NCBI RefSeq assembly: GCF_900116705.1
Contig: NZ_FPBP01000013.1
Span: 43,207 to 107,206 of the forward strand
From: Halomonas korlensis
Lineage (GTDB): Bacteria; Pseudomonadota; Gammaproteobacteria; Pseudomonadales; Halomonadaceae
Reading direction: 5' to 3'
Length of the DNA stretch: 64,000 bases
Program-made: the position numbers and the translations under genes
In this document: positions 37,796-47,531 of the stretch, one piece after another
Numbering within the stretch: the first letter of the stretch is position 1
Layout: each line of letters begins with the position of its first letter
The notes under the pieces: model-generated
Databases searched by the model: none
The model's input: the letters and a program-made list of their open reading frames with translations, nothing else
What the model was told of the DNA's origin: nothing

Positions 37796-38583
37796 TGTCG
37801 CCGCGGGAGTATATCGCCGTGATCCCGGCGCGCCACGGCTCGTCGCGACTGCCCGGCAAGCCGCTGGCCGAGATAGCCGGAGAGCCCATGGTGGCTCACG
37901 TGTGGCGACAAGCCTGTCAGAGTGGCGCTGTGCGGGTCGTGGTGGCGACCGATGATGCGCGTATCGCCGACGCCATGGCGCCCTATGGCGCCGAGGTGGT
38001 GATGACCGCCGCCAAGCATCTCTCGGGTACCGATCGGCTGGCCGAAGTGGCCGAGCGGCTGGGGCTTGCCGACGAGAGCGTATTGGTCAACGTCCAGGGC
38101 GACGAGCCGCTGATCCCGCCGGTGCTGATCGATCAGGTGGCCGACAGGCTCTTCGACGATCCCCAGGCCTCGATCGCCACGCTGGCGGAGCCGATCGCTG
38201 ACGTCGAGGCGCTGTTCAACCCCAGCGTGGTCAAGGTGGTACGGGCGCTCTCCGGTCGGGCCCTGTACTTTTCGCGCGCACCTATTCCCTGGAATAGAGA
38301 GGCTTGGGACCGCAATGCCTTCCTGGAGCAGCCGACGCTGCTCGAAACCGATGCCTGGCTGCGGCATATCGGACTCTATGCCTACCGGGCGAGCTTTCTC
38401 GCCGAATACCGGGATTGGCAACCCTCGTCGCTCGAGCGCCTGGAGCAGCTCGAGCAGCTGCGTGCGCTCCACTATGGTCATGTCATTCAGGTGGCGCTGG
38501 CCCGCGTGCCCAACCCGGCCGGCGTGGATACCGCCGAGGATCTGGCGCGCGTCAGGGCGTTGCTGGAGCAAGGAGAACGATGA
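37795..38583 (+). CDS. kdsB: 3-deoxy-manno-octulosonate cytidylyltransferase KdsB
   Basis: Activates Kdo with CTP to CMP-Kdo for lipopolysaccharide inner core. It has 262 residues with nucleotide-binding [16 protein letters not shown] (about 6-21), [10 protein letters not shown], and [11 protein letters not shown], which holds the metal-binding Asp. [14 protein letters not shown] sequence occurs as [12 protein letters not shown]. Starts in TGATG overlap with the preceding gene; its stop overlaps the start of the phosphatase gene. Confidence 0.96.
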   Translation: MSPREYIAVIPARHGSSRLPGKPLAEIAGEPMVAHVWRQACQSGAVRVVVATDDARIADAMAPYGAEVVMTAAKHLSGTDRLAEVAERLGLADESVLVNVQGDEPLIPPVLIDQVADRLFDDPQASIATLAEPIADVEALFNPSVVKVVRALSGRALYFSRAPIPWNREAWDRNAFLEQPTLLETDAWLRHIGLYAYRASFLAEYRDWQPSSLERLEQLEQLRALHYGHVIQVALARVPNPAGVDTAEDLARVRALLEQGER

Positions 38584-39059
38584 TGCGTGTCCTGTTCGTT
38601 TGCCTGGGCAATATCTGTCGCTCACCCACCGCCGAGGGTGTCTTTCGTCACCTGCTGGAAACGCGGGGGCTGGAACATCGCGTCAGTGTGGAATCCTGTG
38701 GCCTCGGTCCCTGGCATGTCGGCAAGGGACCCGATTCCCGGGCGCGCGAGGCGGCGTTACGGCGTGGTATCGATCTTTCCACGCTGCGCGCCCGCCAGCT
38801 CGCCGATGATGACTTTTATCGCTTCGATTACCTGCTGGCCATGGATCACGATAACCTGGCTGCCATCGAGGCGCGGCGACCCGCTGACAGCCAAGCCCAT
38901 GTCGGCCTGTTTCTCGCCTTTGCCGGCCAGGCTGACGGGGCCGTGCCGGATCCCTACTACGGCGGCGACAACGGCTTCGAAACGGTGCTCGATCTGGTCG
39001 AGGCGGCGTCCCTGGGCTTGATCGAGGAGGTCGAGGCCAGGCTGGAACGCGGCTCTTGA
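38580..39059 (+). CDS. Low-molecular-weight protein tyrosine phosphatase
   Basis: Cysteine phosphatase of 159 residues. The CX5R catalytic loop is CLGNICRSP (about 8-16), and the general-acid Asp with following aromatics is in [12 protein letters not shown] (about 120-131). Tandem ATG codons at 38580 and 38583 follow AGGAGAAC; either may be used. It sits between kdsB and murB, as in pseudomonads, outside any capsule locus, so a Wzb-type exopolysaccharide role is not supported by the context. The substrate is unknown. Confidence 0.9.
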   Translation: MMRVLFVCLGNICRSPTAEGVFRHLLETRGLEHRVSVESCGLGPWHVGKGPDSRAREAALRRGIDLSTLRARQLADDDFYRFDYLLAMDHDNLAAIEARRPADSQAHVGLFLAFAGQADGAVPDPYYGGDNGFETVLDLVEAASLGLIEEVEARLERGS

Positions 39060-40063
39060 GCGTGACGCTTTACCAAGCCCACGACCTCACGCGCGCCAAT
39101 ACCCTTGGGCTTCCGAGCGTTGCCGAGCGCTTTGCCGCACCGCGCAATGTCGAGGCCCTGAACGAGAGCCTGCGGATGGCCCGTGCCCACGCCTGGCCGC
39201 TCACGGTACTCGGCGGCGGCAGCAACCTGATCCTGCCCGAGCGTCTTTCGGGTCTCGTGTTGCAGCCGGCCATGAGCGACTGGTGGCTGGAAGCGCAGGG
39301 CAATGCGGTGCGTGTACATGTCGATGCCGGGGTCGTCTGGCACGAGCTGGTGATGGCCCTGGCCTCCCGAGGCCTGTGGGGCACCGAGAATCTCGCGCTG
39401 ATTCCCGGGCATTGCGGTGCGGGCCCCATCCAGAACATTGGCGCCTACGGGGTCGAACTCGCCGAGGTGCTGGAGGCCGTCCATGTTGTCCATCTCGATG
39501 ATGGCCATGAGACGGTATTGGCAGCCGCCGACTGCGGCTTCGGTTATCGCGACAGCATCTTCAAGCGGACACTGGACGGGCGAGTGATCATCACCCGGCT
39601 GGTGCTTAGGCTCTCGCGCACGCCGACTCCCAGGCTGGGCTACGCCGACCTGGCGAGCCGGGTCGGTAAGAGCCCCACACCACTAGCAGTGGCCGAGGCC
39701 GTCTGCGCGATGCGCCAGGAGAAACTCCCCGATCCCGCGCAGTTGGGCAATGCCGGCAGCTTTTTCAAGAACCCGCTGGTGGACGCGAAAACGGCCGACA
39801 ATTTGCGCGTCGATCACCCCGACTTACCGCACTTCCTTCAGCTGGATGGCCGGGTGAAACTGGCCGCCGGCTGGCTGATCGATCGCGGTGGGCTCAAGGG
39901 CTGGCGGCGCGGACACTTTGCGGTTCACGATCGCCAGGCGCTGGTGCTGGTGCACCTGGGGGGCGGTAGTGCCGACGAGTTGCTCTCCTTCGCCGACGAG
40001 GTCGCCGCCAGGGTGGCGGACCGCTTCGGCGTCGTGCTAGAGCGCGAGCCACGGTTAGCCTGA
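39056..40063 (+). CDS. murB: UDP-N-acetylenolpyruvoylglucosamine reductase MurB
   Basis: FAD enzyme that reduces UDP-GlcNAc-enolpyruvate to UDP-MurNAc, the sugar used by MurC. The frame opens at a TTG overlapping the phosphatase stop (335 residues); a GTG two codons later is an alternative. NTLGLPSVAERF replaces the usual NTF start motif. VLGGGSNLIL and PGHCGAGPIQNIGAYG bind FAD and substrate. The catalytic Ser lies in NAGSFFKNP, and the C-terminal Glu region ends in VLEREPRL. Length and motifs indicate type I MurB. Confidence 0.95.
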   Translation: MSVTLYQAHDLTRANTLGLPSVAERFAAPRNVEALNESLRMARAHAWPLTVLGGGSNLILPERLSGLVLQPAMSDWWLEAQGNAVRVHVDAGVVWHELVMALASRGLWGTENLALIPGHCGAGPIQNIGAYGVELAEVLEAVHVVHLDDGHETVLAAADCGFGYRDSIFKRTLDGRVIITRLVLRLSRTPTPRLGYADLASRVGKSPTPLAVAEAVCAMRQEKLPDPAQLGNAGSFFKNPLVDAKTADNLRVDHPDLPHFLQLDGRVKLAAGWLIDRGGLKGWRRGHFAVHDRQALVLVHLGGGSADELLSFADEVAARVADRFGVVLEREPRLA

Positions 40064-40090
40064 TCAGCACACCCTAGCCAACCACAAACG

Positions 40091-40122
40091 ACAACGCCCG
40101 CGGTGTAGGCCGCGGGCGTTGT
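40091..40122. terminator. Bidirectional terminator between murB and rne
   Basis: A perfect 13-bp stem: ACAACGCCCGCGG (40091-40103) and its complement at 40110-40122, around a 6-base loop. It lies between the convergent stops of murB and rne. Flanking sequence is GTTCGTT on one side and GTTTGT on the other strand, so the T-tracts are imperfect but present for both directions. Confidence 0.75.
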
Positions 40123-40142
40123 TCGTTCAGGATGCCAGGATA

Positions 40143-43100
40143 TTATCCTTGATGGCCGTCTCCGGCCTTGGTCTCCTGCTCGCGGCGGCGAATCTCGCGC
40201 GGATCGTTATGAGCGCGCCGGCGCCGGCGTGACGCCTTGACCGCACCCTTGGCGACCTCCTCGTCGGACTGGTCATCGGCCTCGACCGAAGATTCGGCGC
40301 TCTCAGCTTGAGCCGTTTCGTCGTCAGCCGACGTCTCTTCAATCGATACCTTTTGAGACGGTGCTTCGTCTGCCGAGGTTTGAGGCGTCCCGTCCGAGGA
40401 GACATTGGCTTCCGGCCGGGCGGCTTCAGCGGATGGCTCTTCAGCGGGCGGCTCTTCAACATGAGTCGGCGCCGGCGTCTGGGCCGATTCGACGTCTGCG
40501 TTGGCAGCCTCGGGGTCGGCCGTCTGCAGTGACTCGGCGTTTGGCTCGGTCGGTGTTTCTTCAGCTTCAGAGGTCTGGGCTTCGGGCGCCTGAGCGTTTT
40601 GTGCCTCGGCCTCAGTAGCTTGAACGTCAGAGGCTGGGGCTTTTGGCGCCTCGGCCTCTTGCACCTCCTCGTTGGTCATTGCCTGGGCGCTAGTCTCGGT
40701 TTCCTGGGGCTTCTCAGCCGAGACGGGCTCGGTCCCGGCGGCCTCGGGCGCGTCACTTTGCGCCGCTGGCTGTGGCTGGGCATCCGGCTGCACGGGCGTC
40801 GCATCCGCATTCGTAGCGGCTTTGGCCACCTGCGCTTCGGAGTCTGACGCTTCAACGTTATCAGCCGGCTTGGCGGTTGCCTCGGCGGTCTCGGGTTCGG
40901 CCGGTTTGGCGTCCGTTTGCTGGGCCTCGGCAACTTGGCCAGACTTGGCAACTGCCCTTGAGCGCCCGGCTTTCCCCTCGATCTTCGCCTTGGATTCGGC
41001 TTGCGAGGCGGATTCGCCCTGCAGTGGCAAAGGCTCCTCGCCGGGGCTTGGCTCTTCCGCTCTTGCCTCTTTTGCCGCTTCGGCCTGGAGGCGTTGCTGT
41101 TCTGCCTCGGCCTTGGGGTTGATGGCGGACTGACGGCTGCGCTCACGCGGGTTATTGCGGGTGCGCTTGGGTTTGCCGTCGTCGACGGGCTCCGCGGCTA
41201 CCGGCTTTTCGGTGCGCTTGTCATTGGGCTTGTCGGCTGCCTTCTCGGCCGGCTTGTCGTTCGACTTCTGTCGACGCGGCGCTTCGTCGCGCGACTTTGA
41301 GGCGTCGTCGCGCGACTTGGGCGCTTCCTGTTGGCGTGGCTGACGATCCTCATCCTGGCGCTTGCGATTACGCCCGCCCCGATTGCCGCGATTATCTCGA
41401 TTATCGCTGCGTGAGTCGGTGCTGTCGGACTTGGCCGAGGAGGCTTCGCTATCTTGGCTGGGAGCAGGGCGTCGCTCGTCATTGCGAGGACGACGCTGAC
41501 GGCCGCCGCGGTTTCCGCGATTGGCACGTCCATCATCGTTCGATTTGGCCTGTTGCGGGTCCTGTCCACCACGACGCCCATCGCTGCGGTCGTCGGGCGC
41601 GGTCTTGGTGCTGTCGCCAGGCGTCTGCTCGTTGCCCAACAGCTTGGCCAGGCCCTTGACCAGTCGGCCGAGCACTCCGGCCTGGGCAACCGGTGTCGGC
41701 AGGGCGGCAGGGATCCGATCCGCCGGCGTTCTTTCGGAGGGCTTGCGTTCAGCAGGCGTTTTCTCGGCAGGTTTTTCCTCGAAGGACTTTTCCTGCTGTT
41801 GCAGGGAGGCGGGCGCCGGCTCGTGATGGATCACGGTCTTGACGGCGGCCTCGGCGCGTTGCACGGGCTTGCCGAAGGCGGCCTCGGGCTCCTTGCCGAC
41901 CTCGGTGTCGGTGGGTAGCTCATAGCTGGACAGCGGGGCGGTGCCTTCCTCGTCCATGTGATCGTCGCGCAGACGCTGTACGTCGTAATGCGGGGTATCC
42001 ATGTCGGGGTTGGGCAGCACCATCACGCGCACGTCCTGGCGACGCTCGATCTCGGCCAGCACCTTGCGCTTCTCGTTGAGCAGGTAGGTGGCGACCGGCA
42101 CCGGCAGGATGGCGCGGATCTGGGCGCTGCGCTCCTTCATCGCTTCCTCTTCGATCAAGCGCATGATCGAGAGCGAAATGGAGCGTACATCACGAATCGT
42201 GCCCTGGCCGTCGCAGCGCGGGCAGACCACGCCACTGGTTTCGCCGAGCGAGGGGCGCAGACGCTGGCGGGACATTTCCATCAGGCCGAAGCGGGAGATC
42301 CGACCGATCTGCACGCGTGCCCGGTCAAGCTTGAGGGCGTCGCGCATGCGATTTTCGACGTCGCGCTGGTTGCGTGCCGGGCTCATGTCGATGAAGTCGA
42401 TGACCACCAGGCCACCGATATCGCGCAGACGAAGCTGGCGGGCGATCTCGTCGGACGCTTCCAGATTGGTCTGAAGCGCGGTCTCTTCGATATCGCTGCC
42501 ACGAGTAGCGCGGGCCGAGTTGATATCGATGGAAACCAGCGCTTCGGTGTGGTCGATGACGATGGAGCCGCCGGAGGGCAGCTTGACCTCTCGCTCGTAG
42601 GCGGTCTCGATCTGCGATTCGATCTGAAAGCGCGAGAAGAGCGGGACCTCGTCGACGTAGAGCTTGATCTTCTGCTGGTAGGAGGGCATGACCTGGCGGA
42701 TGAATGCCAGCGCTTCCTGATGAACCTGCTCGCTGTCGATCAGCACCTCGCCGATGTCCTGACGCAGATAGTCGCGCATGGCGCGAATGATCACATTGGA
42801 TTCACGATAGATCAGGAAGGGGGCGGGCTGCTTGCCGGCTTCGGCGGTAATGGATTCCCAGACCTGTACCAGGTAGTCGAGATCCCATTGCAGCTCTTCG
42901 GGCGAGCGGCCGATGCCGGCGGTGCGCACGATCAGCCCCATCTTGTCGGGCACCGCCAGCTGGTTCATGGCCTCCTTGAGCTGGCTGCGTTCCTCGCCTT
43001 CGATCCGTCGGGAAATGCCGCCGGCCTTGGGATTGTTGGGCATCAGCACCAGAAAGCGGCCGGCCAGGCTGATGAAGGTGGTGAGCGCCGCTCCTTTGTT

Positions 43101-43424
43101 GCCGCGCTCTTCCTTGTCGACCTGGACGATGACTTCCTGACCTTCCTTCAGCACCTCCTTGATGCTGGGGCGTCCGGAAACCTCCTTGAGGAAGTACTCG
43201 CTGGAGATCTCCTTGAGCGGCAGAAAGCCGTGGCGATCGGCGCCGAAATCGACGAAGGCCGCCTCCAGGGAGGGCTCGACGCGGGTGATCTTGCCACGGT
43301 AAATGTTGGCTTTTTTCTGTTCCCGGGCACCAGATTCGATATCTAGGTCGTAGAGGCGCTGACCATCGACCAGGGCGACCCGCAGCTCTTCCGGCTGGGT
43401 CGCATTGATGAGCATACGTTTCAT
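40143..43424 (-). CDS. rne: Ribonuclease E
   Basis: Endoribonuclease that initiates mRNA decay and matures rRNA and tRNA, and scaffolds the degradosome. The start [15 protein letters not shown] at 43424 gives 1093 residues. The catalytic half (about 1-520) has an S1 domain (about 37-120), Asp residues in [12 protein letters not shown] and [12 protein letters not shown], and the zinc link [23 protein letters not shown] (about 578-592) is the amphipathic membrane-anchoring segment. Arg/Gly-rich RNA-binding stretches follow (about 630-770), then about 290 residues of acidic Ala/Glu/Pro/Gln low-complexity sequence. NNPRER (~757) and [10 protein letters not shown] near the end are candidate partner motifs. 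Confidence 0.97.
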   Translation of the reverse strand: MKRMLINATQPEELRVALVDGQRLYDLDIESGAREQKKANIYRGKITRVEPSLEAAFVDFGADRHGFLPLKEISSEYFLKEVSGRPSIKEVLKEGQEVIVQVDKEERGNKGAALTTFISLAGRFLVLMPNNPKAGGISRRIEGEERSQLKEAMNQLAVPDKMGLIVRTAGIGRSPEELQWDLDYLVQVWESITAEAGKQPAPFLIYRESNVIIRAMRDYLRQDIGEVLIDSEQVHQEALAFIRQVMPSYQQKIKLYVDEVPLFSRFQIESQIETAYEREVKLPSGGSIVIDHTEALVSIDINSARATRGSDIEETALQTNLEASDEIARQLRLRDIGGLVVIDFIDMSPARNQRDVENRMRDALKLDRARVQIGRISRFGLMEMSRQRLRPSLGETSGVVCPRCDGQGTIRDVRSISLSIMRLIEEEAMKERSAQIRAILPVPVATYLLNEKRKVLAEIERRQDVRVMVLPNPDMDTPHYDVQRLRDDHMDEEGTAPLSSYELPTDTEVGKEPEAAFGKPVQRAEAAVKTVIHHEPAPASLQQQEKSFEEKPAEKTPAERKPSERTPADRIPAALPTPVAQAGVLGRLVKGLAKLLGNEQTPGDSTKTAPDDRSDGRRGGQDPQQAKSNDDGRANRGNRGGRQRRPRNDERRPAPSQDSEASSAKSDSTDSRSDNRDNRGNRGGRNRKRQDEDRQPRQQEAPKSRDDASKSRDEAPRRQKSNDKPAEKAADKPNDKRTEKPVAAEPVDDGKPKRTRNNPRERSRQSAINPKAEAEQQRLQAEAAKEARAEEPSPGEEPLPLQGESASQAESKAKIEGKAGRSRAVAKSGQVAEAQQTDAKPAEPETAEATAKPADNVEASDSEAQVAKAATNADATPVQPDAQPQPAAQSDAPEAAGTEPVSAEKPQETETSAQAMTNEEVQEAEAPKAPASDVQATEAEAQNAQAPEAQTSEAEETPTEPNAESLQTADPEAANADVESAQTPAPTHVEEPPAEEPSAEAARPEANVSSDGTPQTSADEAPSQKVSIEETSADDETAQAESAESSVEADDQSDEEVAKGAVKASRRRRRAHNDPREIRRREQETKAGDGHQG

Positions 43425-43908
43425 GTCGTCTCGCAATTCTTGGCGCGCCGGAAGGCGGCGACAAGGCGTCGACGTGGGCGAACCTCTGGGTGCTGCGTGC
43501 TTGTGCTCGGCGCTTGCCTCTACGGCTTGATGGCACCTGATCGTGTCGTCACAAAGCCATATTTAAATGGGTGTCACGACGCGACCTTGTTGAGTACGGG
43601 GCGGAGTCAGGACATGTTTCGGTGGGAGGTCGCCCATCCGGCCCTGCGGTCACCGCCAACACCTGGCATACATCGATTCGCCAACGCCGGCCTCCGGCAC
43701 GATATTGAACGTGTCCCGTGGCCTGTCGCCACTCCGTGACTGGGGGAGTGGCGGGGATCCGGGCGTGGCGTCGTATCGGTTTCGCTATGTTGTTTCGCTT
43801 CTGGGCGGCGGGACGGATAAGCGTCGTCGCGGCCTGAACGTTTGTCACTCCGGCCTGCGTGTCTGTCGTGCAGGCGCATGAACGGACTTTAATGGCCCAT
43901 TGGAGTGA
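43425..43908 (-). promoter_or_regulatory. Long rne 5' leader, likely autoregulatory
   Basis: From the predicted rne start site (~43908) to the ATG is about 484 nt without a credible gene. E. coli rne has a comparable long leader through which RNase E destabilises its own mRNA. A clear hairpin here has arms CGCCACTC (43727-43734) and GAGTGGCG (43746-43753) with an 11-base loop. I cannot align the E. coli hp2 element by eye. Open frames inside the leader begin outside it or lack ribosome sites. Confidence 0.55.
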
Positions 43909-43914
43909 GCTGGC

Positions 43915-43943
43915 AATATACCAGTAATGATGTTGACCAGCAA
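43915..43943 (-). promoter_or_regulatory. rne promoter
   Basis: On the minus strand, TTGCTG (43943-43938) and TATATT (43920-43915) are separated by exactly 17 bp, a near-consensus sigma-70 promoter. It implies transcription start around 43908. Confidence 0.7.
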
Positions 43944-43975
43944 TTGACACAGACTGCCATCCAGTGCGGTAGAAT
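43944..43975 (+). promoter_or_regulatory. Putative rluC promoter
   Basis: A consensus TTGACA (43944-43949) directly abuts the -35 box of the divergent rne promoter. The best -10, TAGAAT at 43970-43975, is 20 bp away, longer than optimal. It would give a start near 43982 and a leader of about 30 nt before rluC. Confidence 0.4.
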
Positions 43976-44010
43976 GCGCTTTTACGCCGGTTTGACAGCG
44001 GAGACTCGGC

Positions 44011-44958
44011 ATGGCCGAAGGGCGCGAGGTACAGTGGATAGAAGTGGCCGAAGGTCAGGTGGGTCAGCGAGTCGACAATTTTCTGATGTCACGGCTCAAG
44101 GGGGCGCCCCGCGCACTCGTGTACCGCATCGTGCGCAAGGGCGAAGTGCGAGTAAACAAGAAGCGCGTCAAGGCAGACACTCGCCTGGCGCTGGGTGACT
44201 TGGTGCGCATACCGCCGCTGCGGTTGACGCCACGCGAGGCGGTGCGCGAGGTCAGCGACAGCCTGCATAACCTCTTGGCGGGCAGTGTGCTGCTCGAGGG
44301 CCCCGACTGGCTGGTCATCAACAAGCCCTCGGGACTCGCCGTGCACGGGGGAAGTGGGGTGAAGATCGGCCTGATCGAAGCGCTGCGCCAGGTTCGCGAG
44401 GATCTGGATTTTCTTGAGTTGGTGCATCGGCTGGACCGCGACACCTCGGGGTGTCTGCTGCTCGCGAAATCGCGTCCGGCCCTGCTGGCCCTGAACGAAT
44501 CGCTCAAGCAGCATCGCATGGACAAGCGCTACCTGGCGCTGGTAGCGGGGCGCTGGCCGGCCCGGCGCGACTTCGTCAGTGCCCGTCTCGAGCGCTTCGA
44601 GGCCGGCAATGGCGAGCGACGGGTGCGGGTCGATGTCGCCGGCAAGATGGCGCGGACGCGCTTTTCGGTGCGCGAAACCTTCGACCGACTCACCCTGATC
44701 GAGGCCGAGCCGGTGACCGGGCGCACCCATCAGATTCGTGTCCATGCCCAGCATGCCGGCCATCCGTTGCTGGGTGACGATAAATATGGCAGTCGCGAAG
44801 GCGCGCGGCTGGCGACGAGCTTAGGCCTGTCGCGGCTTTTCCTGCACGCCGAAGCGTTGACTTTCCCGGAACCTACGAGCGGCCGGCCGGTGCAGATCAA
44901 GGCACCGCTTCCCGACGACCTCGCGACGGCGCTCGTCCGGGCCCGTCGGCCGTCGTGA
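44011..44958 (+). CDS. rluC: 23S rRNA pseudouridine synthase RluC
   Basis: Makes pseudouridines 955, 2504 and 2580 in 23S rRNA (E. coli numbering). The 315 residues have an N-terminal S4 RNA-binding domain (about 17-75, RVDNFLMSRLKGAPRAL) and an RluA-type catalytic domain with HRLDRDTSGCLLLAK (catalytic Asp) and VTGRTHQIRVHAQHAGHPLLGD (shown here in part: GRTHQIRVH). GGAG lies 7 bases before the ATG. Divergence from rne is the standard gammaproteobacterial arrangement and supports RluC over RluD. Confidence 0.95.
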   Translation: MAEGREVQWIEVAEGQVGQRVDNFLMSRLKGAPRALVYRIVRKGEVRVNKKRVKADTRLALGDLVRIPPLRLTPREAVREVSDSLHNLLAGSVLLEGPDWLVINKPSGLAVHGGSGVKIGLIEALRQVREDLDFLELVHRLDRDTSGCLLLAKSRPALLALNESLKQHRMDKRYLALVAGRWPARRDFVSARLERFEAGNGERRVRVDVAGKMARTRFSVRETFDRLTLIEAEPVTGRTHQIRVHAQHAGHPLLGDDKYGSREGARLATSLGLSRLFLHAEALTFPEPTSGRPVQIKAPLPDDLATALVRARRPS

Positions 44959-44969
44959 CTGGAGCCGCC

Positions 44970-45620
44970 ATGCGCTATCGACTGATGATCTTCGATTGGG
45001 ACGGCACCCTGATGGATTCGGCAAGTCGCATCGTTTCCAGCATGCAGGCCGCCGCCCTTGAAGCCGAATGGGGGTCGCTTTCCGACGAGGCGGTCCGCGA
45101 CATCATCGGGTTGGGATTGCCCGAGGCGATCGCCGCGTTATGCCCCGGTATCGACCCGGCTCGCGCAGCGCGGTTGCGTGATCGCTACGCCTTCCATTTC
45201 GTCGAGGGCGACACCACCCCGATGCAGTTCTTTCCCGGCGTGGAAAAGGGGCTTGCCAGCCTGCATGCCCTCACCGATCAACGCTTGGCGGTCGCCACCG
45301 GCAAGAGTCGACGGGGTCTCGATCGGGTCTTTCGGGAAAGCGGTAGCGGCCGCTGGTTCCATGCGAGTCGTACGGCCGATGAAACGCTGTCGAAACCGCA
45401 TCCGCGTATGCTCGAGGAGCTGCTTGCCGAGCTCGAGGTGCGTGTCGAGGAGGCGGTGATGATCGGTGACACCGAATATGACCTGGAAATGGCGCGGGCG
45501 CTGGGGATGGACCGTGTGGCAGTGACCTACGGCGTCCATGCGCCATCACGGCTTGCGGCTTGCCGTCCCATCTTTACCGCCGGGAGCTCGACCGCTCTCT
45601 TCGACTGGCTGCACGATTGA
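44970..45620 (+). CDS. HAD-superfamily hydrolase (phosphoglycolate phosphatase-like)
   Basis: HAD subfamily IA phosphatase of 216 residues. The ATG at 44970 with GGAG six bases upstream is preferred over a GTG at 44955 that overlaps the rluC stop. Motif I is FDWDGTLMDS (nucleophile and acid Asp), motif II VATGKSRRG, motif III the Lys in SKPHPRM, and motif IV IGDTEYDLEMA. A cap domain lies between about 16 and 85. Homologues follow rluC in pseudomonads; the physiological substrate is not known, so no gene symbol is given. Confidence 0.88.
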   Translation: MRYRLMIFDWDGTLMDSASRIVSSMQAAALEAEWGSLSDEAVRDIIGLGLPEAIAALCPGIDPARAARLRDRYAFHFVEGDTTPMQFFPGVEKGLASLHALTDQRLAVATGKSRRGLDRVFRESGSGRWFHASRTADETLSKPHPRMLEELLAELEVRVEEAVMIGDTEYDLEMARALGMDRVAVTYGVHAPSRLAACRPIFTAGSSTALFDWLHD

Positions 45621-45654
45621 GTTTCAGGGATTACTTCACGGGATTAAGATTACC

Positions 45655-46770
45655 ATGAGCGATGATGACAACCGCCAGGACCCTTGGATAGACGGGCCTG
45701 AGCTTGGCGACGATCAGGCACGGGCGGCAAGCCGGCAGCACGAGGCGCCTCGCGAATCGACAGGAGAAAAGTCGGCAGGAGACGGGTCGGGACGAGAAAG
45801 TGCCGAGGTCCTGCGGGAGCGCCAGCGGCTGGAACAGCTGCACATGATGGGGCGCTGGGTCGATGGCGTGCTGGTCGAGCAGCGTCGCACCCGGCGTTGG
45901 AAGCTGTTCTTCAGGTTTTTCTTCCTCGCACTGTTGCTGGCCTCCCTGGCGGTGATCTTCTATGGCCTGTTTGGCCTGTCGAGCGCCACCGCGCCGACGG
46001 GCCCACACCTTGGTGTCGTCGAGGTGAAAGGCGTGATCGACGGCGATTCCCCCGCCAATGCCGAGCGTGTCATCGAGGGGCTCAATCGCGCCTGGGAAGC
46101 CGAGGGTAGTCAGGCTGTCGTGCTACAGATCGATAGTCCCGGTGGCAGTCCGGTGCAGTCCCAGCGCATCTATGCGGAGGTGATGCGCCTGCGGGAACAG
46201 GGCGACAAACCCATTATCGCCGTGATCGAGGATATCGGGGCCAGCGGCGCCTATTACATTGCCGCCGCGGCTGACGAAATCATCGCGGCACCGGCTAGTC
46301 TGGTCGGCTCGATCGGGGTCATATTCTCGAGTTTCGGCTTCGAAGAGGCGATCGAGCGCCTCGGCGTGGAGCGCCGCCTCTATGCGGCCGGTGACAACAA
46401 GGGCTTTCTCGATCCCTTTTCGTCGGTGGCGCCAGAGCAGCAGGAATTCTGGGAAACGGTGCTGGAAACCACTCACCGCCAATTCATCGACGACGTGCGC
46501 GAAGGGCGTGGCGATCGCCTCGCCGACAACGACAATCTGTTCTCGGGGCTGGTCTGGAGTGGGGAACAGGCACTCGATCTCGGGTTGGTCGATTCGCTGG
46601 GTAGCCTTCATGGCCTGTCTCGCCAGCGTTTGGGTGACGTTCAACTGCGCGATTACACGCCGAGCCTGGACCCGTTCGAGCGAATCTCGCGTCAATTCGG
46701 CCGTGTCGCCGCCGAATGGCTGGGCGCGACATCGAGGAATCAATCGCCGCTTCGCTACCAGCTACCCTGA
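45655..46770 (+). CDS. sppA: Signal peptide peptidase SppA (S49 family)
   Basis: Inner-membrane serine protease that degrades signal peptides left after export. The ATG at 45655 gives 371 residues, the single-domain length; the longer upstream frame overlaps the HAD gene. Residues 1-80 are hydrophilic and cytoplasmic, rich in Asp, Glu and Arg. One membrane helix follows (about 83-108, FFRFFFLALLLASLAVIFYG). The protease domain has IDSPGGSPVQSQ, the nucleophile Ser in LVGSIGVIFSS, and the general-base Lys in GDNKGFLDPFS. It is convergent with maf, 10 bp apart. Confidence 0.93.
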   Translation: MSDDDNRQDPWIDGPELGDDQARAASRQHEAPRESTGEKSAGDGSGRESAEVLRERQRLEQLHMMGRWVDGVLVEQRRTRRWKLFFRFFFLALLLASLAVIFYGLFGLSSATAPTGPHLGVVEVKGVIDGDSPANAERVIEGLNRAWEAEGSQAVVLQIDSPGGSPVQSQRIYAEVMRLREQGDKPIIAVIEDIGASGAYYIAAAADEIIAAPASLVGSIGVIFSSFGFEEAIERLGVERRLYAAGDNKGFLDPFSSVAPEQQEFWETVLETTHRQFIDDVREGRGDRLADNDNLFSGLVWSGEQALDLGLVDSLGSLHGLSRQRLGDVQLRDYTPSLDPFERISRQFGRVAAEWLGATSRNQSPLRYQLP

Positions 46771-46780
46771 ATGCCCGGCG

Positions 46781-47371
46781 TCAGCGGGGCTGGCGCAGCG
46801 GGTCGAGGCCGGCCTCGCGAAGCATCGCGCAAAGTCGAATCAGCGGCAGCCCGATCAAGGTGTTGGGGTCGTCCCCCGCGAGCCTTTCGAACAGCGTGAT
46901 ACCGAGACCTTCCATGCGGAAGCTGCCGGCGCTGTCCAGAGGCTTTTCGAGCGCCACGTACTGGGCGATCTCGGTATCGTCGAGCCGGCGAAAGACCACG
47001 TCATAGGTCTCATGGCAGACATGTTCCTCGCGCCGTGCGGTATCGATGAGCGCCAGGCCGGTCATGAAACGCACGCGCTGGCCTGAAAAGCGAGCCAGAT
47101 TGTCGCGTGCGGTCGCTTCGTCGTGGGGCTTTCCGAGAATATCGCCGTCGAACAAGGCCACCTGGTCCGAGCCGATGATCAAGTGGTCGGGATAGTCGTT
47201 GGCCAGGCGGTTGGCCTTGGCGAGGGCCAGCCGTTCAACGAGCGTCTGCGGCGTTTCCCCGGGCCGTGGCGTCTCGTCGATGTCGGGGCTCGACCAGACG
47301 TAGGGGAGTGCCAGGCGGTCGAGCAACTGGCGACGCCAGCGTGAACCAGAGGCGAGGACTAGGCGCGTCAT
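46781..47371 (-). CDS. maf: Maf-like nucleoside triphosphate pyrophosphatase YceF
   Basis: House-cleaning pyrophosphatase; the YceF subgroup prefers 7-methyl-GTP. It has 196 residues starting MTRLVLASGSRWRRQLLDRL, with substrate-binding SGSRWRR and the catalytic Asp in IGSDQVALFDGDILGKP. E. coli YceF is encoded beside yceD-rpmF, as here, which favours YceF over the dTTP/UTPase YhdE. Divergent from yceD with a 160-bp gap that contains a TATAAA box for maf (minus strand, 47418-47413) and the strong yceD promoter. Confidence 0.92.
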   Translation of the reverse strand: MTRLVLASGSRWRRQLLDRLALPYVWSSPDIDETPRPGETPQTLVERLALAKANRLANDYPDHLIIGSDQVALFDGDILGKPHDEATARDNLARFSGQRVRFMTGLALIDTARREEHVCHETYDVVFRRLDDTEIAQYVALEKPLDSAGSFRMEGLGITLFERLAGDDPNTLIGLPLIRLCAMLREAGLDPLRQPR

Positions 47372-47493
47372 ACAGAGTCTCCGGGAGCTATCAGGGCGGT
47401 GCTAGTAAGTTTTTTATACGTCGACATGATGGCCCTTCGGGCCAATGCAGCAGGGGCCAGTCTAACGCCTCGGCAGCGAGAGGGTGACAAGCT

Positions 47494-47522
47494 TTGACAG
47501 GGGCAGGGCGAGTGCCTATCAT
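47494..47522 (+). promoter_or_regulatory. Strong promoter abutting yceD
   Basis: Consensus TTGACA (47494-47499), a 17-bp spacer and TATCAT (47517-47522). The yceD ATG begins at 47532, only 9 bases after the -10 box, so start positions at G47528 or A47532 would give a 4-base leader or none. Confidence 0.75.
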
Positions 47523-47531
47523 TGCGCGCCT

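Noticed and set aside
41958..43346. 462-codon open frame antisense to the catalytic half of rne
   Set aside because: Same codon-bias artefact; rne is unmistakable and the antisense frame has no ribosome site or recognisable fold.
43549..43950. 133-codon minus-strand frame in the rne leader
   Set aside because: Its start lies upstream of the predicted rne transcription start, it has no ribosome site and a composition unlike neighbouring genes.
47432..47444. GGCCCTTCGGGCC hairpin in the maf-yceD gap
   Set aside because: A 5-bp palindrome with a 3-base loop is expected by chance in GC-rich DNA, and no T-tract follows on the strand where a terminator would be needed.
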